Shown here one piece after another: positions 17,619-26,869 of a stretch of 64,000 bases of DNA. Below the pieces are notes generated by a model, which was given only the letters and a program-made list of their open reading frames with translations, was not told the origin of the DNA and did not search any database. Made by a program: the position numbers and the translations under genes. The DNA is from Bacillota bacterium. Its GTDB lineage: Bacteria; Bacillota; Bacilli; Paenibacillales; Paenibacillaceae. The DNA is taken from contig JAEWAQ010000052.1 of the NCBI GenBank assembly GCA_023391635.1, forward strand, positions 186,001 to 250,000. Reading direction: 5' to 3'. Numbering within the stretch: position 1 is the stretch's first letter; each line of letters opens with the position of its first letter.

Positions 17619-17723
17619 CGCCATAACGCCTCCTTCGCATGATGCCGCCGCTCATGAATGCGGGAGCACGCCCGCCGCTGCCCGTGCTCCCGCCACACTC
17701 TCTCATCCCGCACCTAGCGCTTC

Positions 17724-18458
17724 TCAGATGTTCACATACTTGTTGCCCGCGAGATCGACGCCCCGTGCCAGGATGATTTCCCAATTCTCGTTCTTCTCCG
17801 GAATGACCTTCGTATCCGTCGAGATGAAGCGCATCGTATATCCGCACCGGCGGTACGGGCTCGTATTGGCCGCCGCGCCGTGAATGATGCGGGAATCGTG
17901 AAGCGAGCATTCGCCAGGCTCCAGTTCGAAATAGACGGCTTGCGATTCGTCGATATTTTTGATTTGCGCATGGAACGTGTTCACGGTCATATCGACATCC
18001 TCATACTGCGAGAAGCCGTTGTTGTGCGTGCCCGGGATAACCCGCATGCACCCGTTCTCCTTGAAGCTCCGATCAATCGCCAGCCATACGGTGACGATCT
18101 TGTCGTACTTGTCGAAGCGGCCGTTCCAGTAAGCGGAATCCTCATGCCATGGCGTTGCCCGGCCGACGAACGGATCCTTGCAGATGAAGTGGCTCGACCA
18201 CAGCATGATGTTCGGACCGATCAGCGGCTCTACCAGGTCCAGCACTTCGTCCGCCAACAGAAACTCGAGCAGCCGTTTGTCACGGAAATGGGGAGTATCG
18301 AGCTCGTCGGACAGCTTCGCGCCTTTCTCGGCCAGGTGGTCTTCGAAGATGCCGCGCAGGCGGTCCATCTTGTCTGCCGAGAATACCGGCTTGTTGTACA
18401 GATGGTACCCGCGGTTCCAGTATTGGTCGATTTCCGTCTTCGTCAGCTTTGCTGTCAT
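17724..18458 (-). CDS. Phytanoyl-CoA dioxygenase (PhyH) family protein
   Basis: This 244-residue protein has the iron and 2-oxoglutarate dioxygenase pattern of the PhyH family: H105 and D107 in PWHEDSAYW, H193 in RIIHGAAAN, and an arginine (R204 or R210) after it for 2-oxoglutarate. Members hydroxylate diverse small molecules, not only phytanoyl-CoA; many bacterial ones sit in sugar or secondary-metabolite loci. The ATG follows GGAGGGAACAACA. Gene order places it between a Gfo/Idh dehydrogenase and the GH13-like enzyme. An oxidative demethylation or hydroxylation of a substituted sugar is a plausible role, but unproven. Confidence 0.85.
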   Translation of the reverse strand: MTAKLTKTEIDQYWNRGYHLYNKPVFSADKMDRLRGIFEDHLAEKGAKLSDELDTPHFRDKRLLEFLLADEVLDLVEPLIGPNIMLWSSHFICKDPFVGRATPWHEDSAYWNGRFDKYDKIVTVWLAIDRSFKENGCMRVIPGTHNNGFSQYEDVDMTVNTFHAQIKNIDESQAVYFELEPGECSLHDSRIIHGAAANTSPYRRCGYTMRFISTDTKVIPEKNENWEIILARGVDLAGNKYVNI

Positions 18459-18472
18459 TGTTGTTCCCTCCG

Positions 18473-19552
18473 TTATTGGACATCTCGCAGCAGCGCGTCC
18501 GTAATCATTTTGAAAATGGCCAAATCGTTCTTATAGTCCTCCGGCGTCGTCTTGGGCGTCAGTCCCTGGGTCACGACATCATAAAAATACTCCAGTTCCA
18601 CCGTGTATGGATCCTTGAGCGTCGGACGCTTCACGTACTCGTGGTAAGCATCGCCAATCGTCTCTTTCATGTTCAACGTGGTTGGCAAGTGACGAATGTA
18701 TGGCGTATCGTATTTCACCGTCATCTGCTTGGACTTGCCGAACACTTCGATCGAAGCGTCGAAGCGCCGCTGGTCGTCCACGCCCGTCTCGAAGGAAGCG
18801 TAGAAACCGTCGAATTCGAGAATCGCCGTAATATACCCGCCGCCATTCCATTGCGCAGCCGACACAACGCGCCTCGGCATACCCAACAATTCGCGCATCG
18901 CGGACAGGTCGTGGCTGTTCAAGCCGCACAACAGGCCATAGGCATTATAGATATCCTTCGGCACGTCGCCGATCGCTTCCCTGATCATGGCGGCGCGGCG
19001 CGACCACCTGTCGTCCATCGCTGCCTGCGGGATATCCGCAAAGCGGTGCACGGTGCTGGACTGCTCGATGATCATGTGGTTCTGTCCGATGATGTCGCGG
19101 ATTTTCGCATATTGGATCGGCCCCAGCGACTGCAGTTCGCCTACGGCTTCGTTAAACGCAGGCGCGTATCGCCGCATATAACCGACCAGCACCTGCACGC
19201 CGGCTTCATCCCTGGCCTTGATCATCGCGTCCGCATCGGCCACATTCAGCGTCATCGGCTTCTCGATTAGCACGTATTTCTTGTTGTTAAGCGCATGGAT
19301 TGCGCACTCCGCGTGATATTCATCGCTGTTCAGCACGAATACCGCGTCGAGATCGGCCTGTTCGCACAGCCGCTTCGCATCCGTGTACAAGTTTTGCACC
19401 CGGTATTTCTTGCCGAGCAATTCGAGCAGCGACTGCGAAATGTCGCACAGCGCCGCGATTTCATACCGATCCGCCAGATTTTCCAGAATCGGCAGGTGAA
19501 TGATTTGCGCCACTTCACCCAGCCCGATCAACCCCACCTTCAATCGTCTCAA
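18473..19552 (-). CDS. Gfo/Idh/MocA family oxidoreductase (copy 2)
   Basis: This 359-residue NAD(P)-dependent dehydrogenase opens with a Rossmann motif (KVGLIGLGEVAQIIHLPIL), has the family block LIEKPMTLN around residue 95, and a C-terminal dimerisation domain. It differs enough from the protein at 5590-6645 that the two probably act on different sugars or steps. The start is TTG at 19552, nine bases after AGAAGGAG; a TTG at 19561 would be too close to that site. It begins 15 bases after the MDR dehydrogenase gene and ends 14 bases before the PhyH gene, so all three are probably co-transcribed. Confidence 0.83.
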   Translation of the reverse strand: MRRLKVGLIGLGEVAQIIHLPILENLADRYEIAALCDISQSLLELLGKKYRVQNLYTDAKRLCEQADLDAVFVLNSDEYHAECAIHALNNKKYVLIEKPMTLNVADADAMIKARDEAGVQVLVGYMRRYAPAFNEAVGELQSLGPIQYAKIRDIIGQNHMIIEQSSTVHRFADIPQAAMDDRWSRRAAMIREAIGDVPKDIYNAYGLLCGLNSHDLSAMRELLGMPRRVVSAAQWNGGGYITAILEFDGFYASFETGVDDQRRFDASIEVFGKSKQMTVKYDTPYIRHLPTTLNMKETIGDAYHEYVKRPTLKDPYTVELEYFYDVVTQGLTPKTTPEDYKNDLAIFKMITDALLRDVQ

Positions 19553-19567
19553 GGGTTCCAACTCCTT

Positions 19568-20518
19568 CTAAAATGTGATGACGGCCTTGAGAAAACCATG
19601 CGGCTTCTGTTTGGCGGCTTGAAATGCTTCTTGAATGCGATCGATCGGATATTCGTGCGACAGCAGCGGCTCGATCCGGAGCTGTCCGGTCTCGAGCAGC
19701 TTCATGCCGGTGCGGATGCCTCGCAAATAGGCTTCGGGATCCCGTTCGTGCGCATTGATGACGTCGAGGCCTTTCCAGTTCCAGGTTTGCATGTCGATCG
19801 TGCGGGTGCCATGCTGGTGGTATCCGAACACAATCAGCCTGCCCCGAATGCGCACCGCATGCGTCGCCGTATCGAGCGCAGCTTGATAGCCGGTCGCTTC
19901 GATGACGACATCGGCTCCCTTGCCGCCGGTCAAAGCCAGAATGCGCTCGGCGGCATTCTCTTTCGAAGCGTCGATCGTGATATCCGCACCCAACTGGCGA
20001 GCCAGCTCGAACGATTCCTCCCGGGTGTCGACGGCGATGATGCGCGACGCGCCCTTCAGTCTGGCGCCTTGCAGAATCAGTCCGCCCATGAAGCCGACGC
20101 CGATCAGCACGACCGTATCCCCGATTTCAATGCCCGAACGCGCGGTGGCGTTCATCGCGCAACCGATCGGCTCACCGAGCGCCCACGTGTAAGGAATGTG
20201 ATCGGCCAGCCGGATCGCCCATTGCTCCGGTACCGCGATATACTCGGCGTATCCTCCGCGGTCCGTGAACAGCGTGACGCGATCGCCCGCCTGGAACGCT
20301 TGCGTGCCTTCCCCCGTTTCCACCACGATGCCGCTGGCCTCATGCCCGAAAAAAACCGGTTCTTCGGAAGAGAACCGGGGATTGGTCCACATCCCCAGCT
20401 CCGAAGAACATAGTCCGCAGGCTTCGACTTTGACCAGCAGCTCGCGAGGGCCCGGCGAAGGCTTTGCGATTTCAAACACTTGCACATCGCCGGGTCCAAC
20501 CAACGCGGCTGCTTTCAT
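19568..20518 (-). CDS. Zinc-type MDR alcohol/polyol dehydrogenase
   Basis: This 316-residue medium-chain dehydrogenase has the catalytic zinc region ACGLCSSE and GHEASGIVVETG near the N terminus, and the nucleotide-binding block VVLIGVGFMGGLILQGARLKGA in the middle. The four-cysteine structural zinc loop common in threonine and alcohol dehydrogenases is not visible, so it is one of the shorter members. It should oxidise a secondary alcohol on a sugar, polyol or sugar acid. The ATG follows GGGAGAGGAAGACC. It lies directly after the binding-protein gene at 20545 and before Gfo/Idh copy 2. Confidence 0.85.
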   Translation of the reverse strand: MKAAALVGPGDVQVFEIAKPSPGPRELLVKVEACGLCSSELGMWTNPRFSSEEPVFFGHEASGIVVETGEGTQAFQAGDRVTLFTDRGGYAEYIAVPEQWAIRLADHIPYTWALGEPIGCAMNATARSGIEIGDTVVLIGVGFMGGLILQGARLKGASRIIAVDTREESFELARQLGADITIDASKENAAERILALTGGKGADVVIEATGYQAALDTATHAVRIRGRLIVFGYHQHGTRTIDMQTWNWKGLDVINAHERDPEAYLRGIRTGMKLLETGQLRIEPLLSHEYPIDRIQEAFQAAKQKPHGFLKAVITF

Positions 20519-20544
20519 GGTCTTCCTCTCCCTTGCTGAAGCGA

Positions 20545-21966
20545 TTACGATTTGCCTAGCTTCTTGAGCAATGCTTCCTTGTCCTTGCTGACCGCTTTCT
20601 CGACCGCTTCCTGAATTTGCTGCAGAGCCGTGCGGGAATCGACGTTCTTGTCGATGGCATCCTGCAGCATCTTCCACCAGATTTCTTCCGCTTTGGCATC
20701 AAGCGCTGTCGGAATATTAACCGGAATTTTCTTGCTTAGTTCCTTGTACATCATCAACGGTTTCTGCCCACCGAGAATTTCGAGCGGCTTCTCTTCGGTT
20801 GCAGCCAGGTCATACGCCGGCAAAAATCCCGGAGGATTGCTCCATTGGATCGCTTCCTTGTTGGAATTGTCCATGCCCAGCAGATTCAGGCGGATATATT
20901 CCCACCCGGCGAGCTTGTTCTTTCCTTGGGAAGGAATGGCGAACGAAGCGCCGCCCATGCCGCCATTCGCCCCGAACGGCAAATTCGTGACGCGCCACTT
21001 GCCTTTGGTGTCCGGCGCTTTGCCGTCAATGTCCCAGATGCCGAAGTCCCCGGAATAAAACATCGCCGTCTTGCCGGATGCCAGCGCTTGCGCCCCGTTG
21101 TCGTCGTAGAAGTTAATATACGAAGCCAGCTTCTCTTGCTTCAGTTCTTTGGCCAGGTCAAGCGCGGCTACGTATTGGTCGGTGTTGCGCAGCCAATTCA
21201 GATCGCGATCGAAAAATCCGATGCCGCTCGTCATCAGGTTGACGATCGTCGTATCCCAATCGTACGTATACTTCTTGTCGGCGGCGAGCGTCTTGGCCAA
21301 GCTGATGAAGTTATCCTTGTCCTTGATGAACTCGCCGAATTCTTCAGGATCGGACGGGAAGCCGGCCGCATCCATAATGTCCGCGCGGTAGAACGCAAGC
21401 GCAGGAGGCGTCGTATGCGGAACGGCGAGCTGCTTCGTGCCATCCAGCGATTGGAAACGCTGCATATGGGTCTCCGTAAAGAAAGGCTTATATTTACCGA
21501 AATCATACGGTTGCTGGTTCAGGTCTTCCAAGCCTTCGATCGTATTGAACTCGCCGATGCGGGAGCCGTCGATCATGACAAGATCCGGCACGCCTTTCCC
21601 GGAAGCCAGGACGGTCTTCAGCTTGTTGTGCATCTCGTCCGTACTCATGACGACATTGTTGACTTTAACGTTCGGATACGAATTGTTGAAGAACGTGTTG
21701 AGCGAATCAAGCGCCCAGAAGGACCAAACGACGACTTCACCGGATATATCCTTCAGAGGCTCTTCCGGGATCGGCGGAAATTCGGCTGCTGCCTCGGAAG
21801 GCGACGCTTCGGGCGAAGCAGAAGCGGATTCCGAAGGAGCGACGCTTGCCGAAGCCGACGACGGCGGAGGCGAACTCTCGCTGCCAGCCTTGTCCTTGCT
21901 GCAACCGGTGAGCACCATCACTACTGCCAGAATGCCGATCATAGGAATCGATAGCCACTTTTTCAT
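20545..21966 (-). CDS. Sugar ABC transporter substrate-binding lipoprotein
   Basis: This 473-residue extracellular solute-binding protein has a lipoprotein signal (VLTGC, lipidated C22) and then a Ser/Ala/Pro/Glu-rich linker of about 45 residues before the binding domain (DISGEVVVWSFWALDSLNTF). It matches the maltose-type family 1 binding proteins. It is encoded 143 bases downstream of the permease pair at 22110-23941, so its partner permeases lie upstream rather than downstream as is usual. No ATPase gene lies in the operon; a shared MsmX-like ATPase elsewhere is likely. It captures the sugar that the following catabolic genes process. Confidence 0.88.
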   Translation of the reverse strand: MKKWLSIPMIGILAVVMVLTGCSKDKAGSESSPPPSSASASVAPSESASASPEASPSEAAAEFPPIPEEPLKDISGEVVVWSFWALDSLNTFFNNSYPNVKVNNVVMSTDEMHNKLKTVLASGKGVPDLVMIDGSRIGEFNTIEGLEDLNQQPYDFGKYKPFFTETHMQRFQSLDGTKQLAVPHTTPPALAFYRADIMDAAGFPSDPEEFGEFIKDKDNFISLAKTLAADKKYTYDWDTTIVNLMTSGIGFFDRDLNWLRNTDQYVAALDLAKELKQEKLASYINFYDDNGAQALASGKTAMFYSGDFGIWDIDGKAPDTKGKWRVTNLPFGANGGMGGASFAIPSQGKNKLAGWEYIRLNLLGMDNSNKEAIQWSNPPGFLPAYDLAATEEKPLEILGGQKPLMMYKELSKKIPVNIPTALDAKAEEIWWKMLQDAIDKNVDSRTALQQIQEAVEKAVSKDKEALLKKLGKS

Positions 21967-22109
21967 AAGACCCTACACCCTCTCGCATGAATTGGTATGC
22001 TTGGTAAACCCTTATGCCGGTTCATTCTCATACTGCCAAACCATTCGATCCGAGATGCCGTCTACCCGGCAGCGCGATAGGCATTCCCCCCTTCAATGGC
22101 GGTCCTGTT

Positions 22110-23054
22110 CTAGTCCCCGGCCAGACCCGTGCGTTCGAGGCTTTCCACAAAATAGCGCTGCGCATAGCCGTACAGAACGACAAGCGGCAGAATGGTCAAG
22201 AGCGCACCGGCCATGCTGCGGTTGTAGTTGGTCGGCACCGAACCGATCAGCCCGCCTCCCATCAGCTTCGACGCATCGTTCAGCCGCTGCTCGCCCTGCG
22301 TATCCAGAATCATCAACTGCTGCGGCAAATTGTAGTGCTCGGTCAACATCAGATACAAATTGGGCTCGAACGTGTCGTTCCAGTGCCAGACGACCGAGAA
22401 CAGGAAGACGACGAGCATGGCCGGACCGGCCATCGGCAGCATGATGGAGCGAAATGTCCGGAACGCGCCCGCGCCGTCGATTCGCGCCGCCTCTTCCAGC
22501 TGCGACGGAAGGCCGCGGAAAAACTGGATGAAGATCAGAACGAACAGCGCGCCGCGCAGCCCGTGGCCGAATGCGCTGGGTACCAGAAACGGGAGATACG
22601 TGTTGATCCACTCCAGATCGCTGAAAAACATGTATAACGGCACGACGATCGTCTGCGGCGGCACGAGAAACGTAAACAGGACCAGACCGAGCAATAAGGC
22701 ATGGCCGGGAAACCGGTACCGTGCGAATCCGTACCCGACGACGGCACAGCTCACGATTTGCAGCAAGGCCGCGCCCAGCGACGTGATGGCGCTGTTCGTG
22801 AAGCTCCGCCAGAAGTGCAAGCGATCATAAGCGAACCGATAATGCTCGAAATTCAGTTCCTTCGGAATCCACTTTACTGTCGCGTCTGTGATATCGTTTG
22901 CCTGCATGAGCGACTGGCTGACAATGTAGAGCATCGGATAGATGAAGACGAAAGACAGGCTGATCAGCACGGCATAGTGGAACAGGCTGGAGCCAAGCGT
23001 TGCAGCCTTGCGCATCGGGAACATGCGCACCGCGGCCTTCAAGTCGTTTCTCAT
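22110..23054 (-). CDS. Carbohydrate ABC transporter permease (MalG-like)
   Basis: This 314-residue inner-membrane protein has six predicted membrane segments and the ATPase-coupling EAA loop as EEAARIDGAGAFRTFRSIMLPMAG. The start ATG at 23054 overlaps the stop of the upstream permease gene (ATGA). A longer open frame reaching 23972 exists, but its first 306 codons are antiframe to that upstream gene and are not real. With the next permease it forms a heterodimeric channel for the binding protein encoded at 20545. Confidence 0.88.
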   Translation of the reverse strand: MRNDLKAAVRMFPMRKAATLGSSLFHYAVLISLSFVFIYPMLYIVSQSLMQANDITDATVKWIPKELNFEHYRFAYDRLHFWRSFTNSAITSLGAALLQIVSCAVVGYGFARYRFPGHALLLGLVLFTFLVPPQTIVVPLYMFFSDLEWINTYLPFLVPSAFGHGLRGALFVLIFIQFFRGLPSQLEEAARIDGAGAFRTFRSIMLPMAGPAMLVVFLFSVVWHWNDTFEPNLYLMLTEHYNLPQQLMILDTQGEQRLNDASKLMGGGLIGSVPTNYNRSMAGALLTILPLVVLYGYAQRYFVESLERTGLAGD

Positions 23055-23941
23055 CTCTGCTGCCTCCCTTCCCGGATCTCGCTTGCGCCTGCGTTGCGGA
23101 ACAAATACAGGACGATCAGAATGACCGCAAATATGATCGCGAAGTATATCCATCCCAATGCGGACGCGTAACCGTAATCGTTCTTCTCGAAAGCGATCGT
23201 CTGGATGTAACCCATGACGCGGTTGCGCACTTCCGTGAACGAATTGACGATGCTGAACAGCGTATTGACCAGAATCATCGGCATGATCATCGGAAACGTA
23301 ATTTTCCAAAACTTCTCCCAGGACGTCGCGCCGTCCATGTCGGCAGCTTCGTACAGCGATGCCGACACCGACTGCAGCCCCGCGAGGAAGATCAGGATTT
23401 GCACGCCCGAATCCCAGATGACGAGCGTCAGGGAATCCATCATCTTGAGCAGCGGCAGCAGCACTTCCGTCGGCACATAGACGCTTAGTTTGGAAGCCAG
23501 ATCGTATTGCAGAAAGATGGGCAGCGTCGCTGCGCCCTGGTCCAGCAGCTTCTGCAGCACGGTGCCGGAAGCGATGATGACCGGCAGGAAGAAGATGGAG
23601 CGGAACATTAGTCTGCCGACGAACGGCCGGTTCAGCAGCAGGGCGCTGAACATCGCAAACACGAGAATGAGCGGGATGTGGAATATCATCGTCGTCATCG
23701 TGTTCAGCAGAGCCGGCACGAAGTCCACATCGACCGTGAACGCGTCGCGGAAGTAATGGAATCCGTTGAACGTCGCTTTCAGGCCGCTGTTCGATATTTC
23801 CATCCGGTTGAAAGCGAAGTACAGCGATCTGCCGAGCGGAACAGCCAGGAAGAGCAGGAAGCCGACGAACCAGATCGAGATGAAGGAGTATCCTTCGAGC
23901 ATGTGCCGGGCGCGCATCGATAGCTTGAACGGTTTCTTCAT
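23051..23941 (-). CDS. Carbohydrate ABC transporter permease (MalF-like)
   Basis: This 296-residue membrane protein has six hydrophobic segments beginning with GYSFISIWFVGFLLFLAVPL and an EAA loop EAADMDGATSWEKFWKITFP. It is the first half of a permease pair with the gene at 22110. Its ATG overlaps the DUF5696 gene stop by four bases (ATGA), linking the transporter tightly to that protein's translation. Confidence 0.88.
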   Translation of the reverse strand: MKKPFKLSMRARHMLEGYSFISIWFVGFLLFLAVPLGRSLYFAFNRMEISNSGLKATFNGFHYFRDAFTVDVDFVPALLNTMTTMIFHIPLILVFAMFSALLLNRPFVGRLMFRSIFFLPVIIASGTVLQKLLDQGAATLPIFLQYDLASKLSVYVPTEVLLPLLKMMDSLTLVIWDSGVQILIFLAGLQSVSASLYEAADMDGATSWEKFWKITFPMIMPMILVNTLFSIVNSFTEVRNRVMGYIQTIAFEKNDYGYASALGWIYFAIIFAVILIVLYLFRNAGASEIREGRQQR

Positions 23942-26202
23942 TGTGCTGCCCCCTTGCCCGCCGCGACCGCAAACCCGGCCGCAGGAACGCTTACGCCTTG
24001 GACGATGGCAGCCTTGTCGCCGTAATTAACGATAATTTGCGTACCATTCCCGTACGTGGTTCCGAACAAGTCCGTACCGAGCTGCTCATGCGCCGTGATG
24101 AATTGATCAGCCACCTGCGCAAGTGCCGCTGCCGCTTGCTTGTATTGCTCCGCCGATACTTGCACCCAGTCGGTGTAAGACGAGCTTATTACGTAGTCCA
24201 CCAGCGTACGATCCAGCTTGGAAGGCTGATCGTAAGTCATCATATAGGACGGCATGGCTCCGTATTCGACAGCGCGAAGAAAATCCGCCTGCGGGTCGTC
24301 GCTGAAGTTCAGCGGAGCGCTCGTATAGGGCACAAGTCCATGAACCGCAATCTGATAGAACGGAATGGCGCGTTCGGAGTAAGAGTACCCGCTTGAAGCG
24401 AGCGGAGCGTCATCGATCCGGTCCACATGCCCGAACGCGTAGCCGAAGCCGTAATCGACAGCCGCCCGCCCAATCCGGTCGCGCATCAGATCCATCGAAC
24501 GTACCCAGGCTTCCATCGCGTCTGCGCGAGTCAACCGTTTCTCCGAGCCCGGATCGGAATACAGCATGCTGCCCATATTGCCGAGCTGAACGCCTTGAAT
24601 GCCTTGTTTGGCGAAGGTGTTCCCCTCGCGGAACAAGTACTTGTCTGCGGCCACGTCAGGCCGGACGAAGTAGAAGACGCTGCCCCGCGGCTGACGGGTG
24701 CTCCTGCGCGGATTGAACGACTGGACCGTCTCCTTGTTCAGCCCGCGGATCGCTTCGCTTGAACGCTTCAGCGCATCGCCGCTTTTCGGCACTCGCACGT
24801 AATTCGTTTTCAAATACAGCTTGATGCCCTTGGACTTGGCGTAATCCGCCAGCTTGGAGAGTTCCTTGTTGCCGCCAAGCCCGGAAGCCGCCGGCCAATG
24901 CTTCGGCTGGTCGCCGTAAAGGCCGTCCGAGGACCAGCCGTCATAGGTGACTTCGAGCGATTCGATTCCCTGCTTCAACAGCTCGTCGATGATCGTCTTC
25001 GCTTGCTCGAATGTCGTAACGGACACAAACGAGTTTCCGATCACCTCGCCTTGCAGCGCGCCCCCCAGCAACCGCAATTGATACGGCATCTCGGCAGATA
25101 CCGCTACCGGCTCGACGCCCTGATCCTGTATTAAATAACTCCGATACGCTTCCGCCATGCCGACGTAGCCCGGCTGTGTTTCATCCAGCAGCACGAACCG
25201 GATTTGCCGGTCCCCCGGTATCATCTGGCTCTGCATCAGCGGCACTTCGCCCGTTCCCGCCAGCGTGACCAGATCGTCGTTGCGGTACACGAATTCAACC
25301 GATGTCCGGTACAGCTTGATATTGCGGATGCCTGCCGGCGTTGCATTGATTTTGGCGTCGGTGTCGCCATCGGTGACGATGCCCAGGAAAGAGCGGCCGT
25401 CGCGATAAATGCCGAACACCGGCAGCGCCGCATGCTCTCGCTGCCAATGGCTGACATTCTCATGGGGGAGGGAGGTCACTTTCTCCAGCACTTTGGTCGC
25501 GAACGCGTAATCTCCTCCATAGATCGCCTGGCTGTAAGATTCGAAGTACCTGGGGTGTTCCTCCCGGAATGTGATGAGCGAACCGGAACCGTCCGGCAGC
25601 ACGATCGCTCCGTTCTCATTCTCCGCGCCCGCCTCGAAGAACGGGAACGGTTCGATCGATACGAGTCGGAATTGCGTTCCTTCCTTGACGGATTCGTGCG
25701 GAATCGTCAATTCCAGTCCGTCTTCGCGAAGTTTCAACACGACGCTGTAGGAAATGCCGATATTGGTCATGGTATAATCCAGCACCAGACTGTCACTTTG
25801 CTGACTCACCGATAGCGTGCTTTGTTCTTTGAACGGGTACGTCTGGGCAATTTCCTTGCCTTCCGAATATTTCACCAGCATGGGCGAACGGACGAATCTC
25901 TTATTGTTGCCCGGCAGCGTCTTGAGCAGCTCCTCCTTCGGCAAACTGCTCCACTGTACGCCCGTTTGCTTGTCCGTCACCATCACGCTTCCGTATTTGC
26001 CATCCATCTCGAGCTTGAACCGTCCATTCTCCAATGAAGCCGGACCTGCGCCGAACTGCTCCAGTTCTTTGACAACTTCCACATCTTTGTCGAGCAATCC
26101 GCCCTGAACGCGTTCGATCGGCGGTACGCTGATCACGGAGAAGAAGACGATGAGGAGCGCGGCAACGATGACGGACCCTGCGGATTTGCGAACGAGCTTC
26201 AT
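23938..26202 (-). CDS. DUF5696-type membrane-anchored protein
   Basis: This 754-residue protein has an N-terminal membrane anchor (residues about 8-26, VIVAALLIVFFSVISVPPI) and a large external region. From its N-terminal beta-rich part (MDGKYGSVMVTDKQTGVQWSS) and a later barrel-like part (SLEVTYDGWSSDGLYGDQ) I recognise it as the DUF5696 group seen in Paenibacillus sugar-transport operons; the assignment is by eye. Function is unknown. The second half looks like a glycosidase-type TIM barrel with many aromatic residues, so it may bind or trim a glycan at the cell surface. It overlaps the permease gene and follows the YIP1 gene by 16 bases. Confidence 0.72.
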   Translation of the reverse strand: MKLVRKSAGSVIVAALLIVFFSVISVPPIERVQGGLLDKDVEVVKELEQFGAGPASLENGRFKLEMDGKYGSVMVTDKQTGVQWSSLPKEELLKTLPGNNKRFVRSPMLVKYSEGKEIAQTYPFKEQSTLSVSQQSDSLVLDYTMTNIGISYSVVLKLREDGLELTIPHESVKEGTQFRLVSIEPFPFFEAGAENENGAIVLPDGSGSLITFREEHPRYFESYSQAIYGGDYAFATKVLEKVTSLPHENVSHWQREHAALPVFGIYRDGRSFLGIVTDGDTDAKINATPAGIRNIKLYRTSVEFVYRNDDLVTLAGTGEVPLMQSQMIPGDRQIRFVLLDETQPGYVGMAEAYRSYLIQDQGVEPVAVSAEMPYQLRLLGGALQGEVIGNSFVSVTTFEQAKTIIDELLKQGIESLEVTYDGWSSDGLYGDQPKHWPAASGLGGNKELSKLADYAKSKGIKLYLKTNYVRVPKSGDALKRSSEAIRGLNKETVQSFNPRRSTRQPRGSVFYFVRPDVAADKYLFREGNTFAKQGIQGVQLGNMGSMLYSDPGSEKRLTRADAMEAWVRSMDLMRDRIGRAAVDYGFGYAFGHVDRIDDAPLASSGYSYSERAIPFYQIAVHGLVPYTSAPLNFSDDPQADFLRAVEYGAMPSYMMTYDQPSKLDRTLVDYVISSSYTDWVQVSAEQYKQAAAALAQVADQFITAHEQLGTDLFGTTYGNGTQIIVNYGDKAAIVQGVSVPAAGFAVAAGKGAAQ

Positions 26203-26218
26203 CTTGTCTCCTCCCTTC

Positions 26219-26869
26219 TTACATCCGGAACGCGATCTCTTTATAAATCGTAACGAAGAATTGGATGGACTGATTGATCAATCCGAACAGCAGCAATCCG
26301 ACGAACCAGACGATAAACATTCCGATAATGGACAGAATAATGACCCAGAACGTGCGGCCGAATTCGAAATCGTGAAGCACCTTGACGTGCAGGAATAACT
26401 GCAGCAGCATCCACAGGAACATAAAAGCCAGCATGCTGAGGTACAAGATATTCGAAATGCCCGTCCGTTCATAATCGAAACTCAGCGTCATCAGGTTGGA
26501 CAGCGCTGCGATCGCGAGCGACAGTGGAATGTACGGCACCAGAACGAAAGTGCTGGTCGACAGAATGTCAACGAATTTACCTTCTCCATCGACGATCGTG
26601 CTGACGCCCCAGCTGGCAGCCGACCAGGTAAGCCAGGGAACGACGATCCAGGTCGCTTCCACAAGAATGGATACTTGATAGGGCTCTTGCGTCTGCAAAG
26701 CGAATCCGGTAATGAGCAGCGAGATGACCCTAGCCGCTACCGCGCACAAGAGGATGATGCCGGCGTGCATCAGCTTCAGTCTGCCGCGCTGGCGAAGCTC
26801 GGTTGGAAAATCGTAATAGAATTCGATCGGGTGGCGCAGTGAACGCAGCGCCCATTGGACCGTGTTCAT
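26219..26869 (-). CDS. YIP1-family multipass membrane protein
   Basis: This 216-residue protein has about five hydrophobic segments: LMHAGIILLCAVAARVISLL, a second around VEATWIVVPWLTWS, then FVLVPYIPLSLAIAALS, SMLAFMFLWMLLQLFL and VIILSIIGMFIVWFVGLLLF. Its layout matches the YIP1 domain family. Eukaryotic relatives work in vesicle traffic, while the bacterial role is unknown. Its ATG overlaps the stop of the NHL gene (ATGA), and the DUF5696 gene follows. Such tight coupling to two cell-surface proteins suggests the three act as one membrane complex. Confidence 0.75.
   Translation of the reverse strand: MNTVQWALRSLRHPIEFYYDFPTELRQRGRLKLMHAGIILLCAVAARVISLLITGFALQTQEPYQVSILVEATWIVVPWLTWSAASWGVSTIVDGEGKFVDILSTSTFVLVPYIPLSLAIAALSNLMTLSFDYERTGISNILYLSMLAFMFLWMLLQLFLHVKVLHDFEFGRTFWVIILSIIGMFIVWFVGLLLFGLINQSIQFFVTIYKEIAFRM

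Noticed and set aside
23055..23972. First 306 codons of a long minus-strand open frame joined to the permease at 22110
   Set aside because: They lie in a different frame over the well-supported permease gene at 23051-23941, are rich in Arg/Ala, and have no ribosome site or membrane pattern. The true start is the ATGA overlap at 23054.
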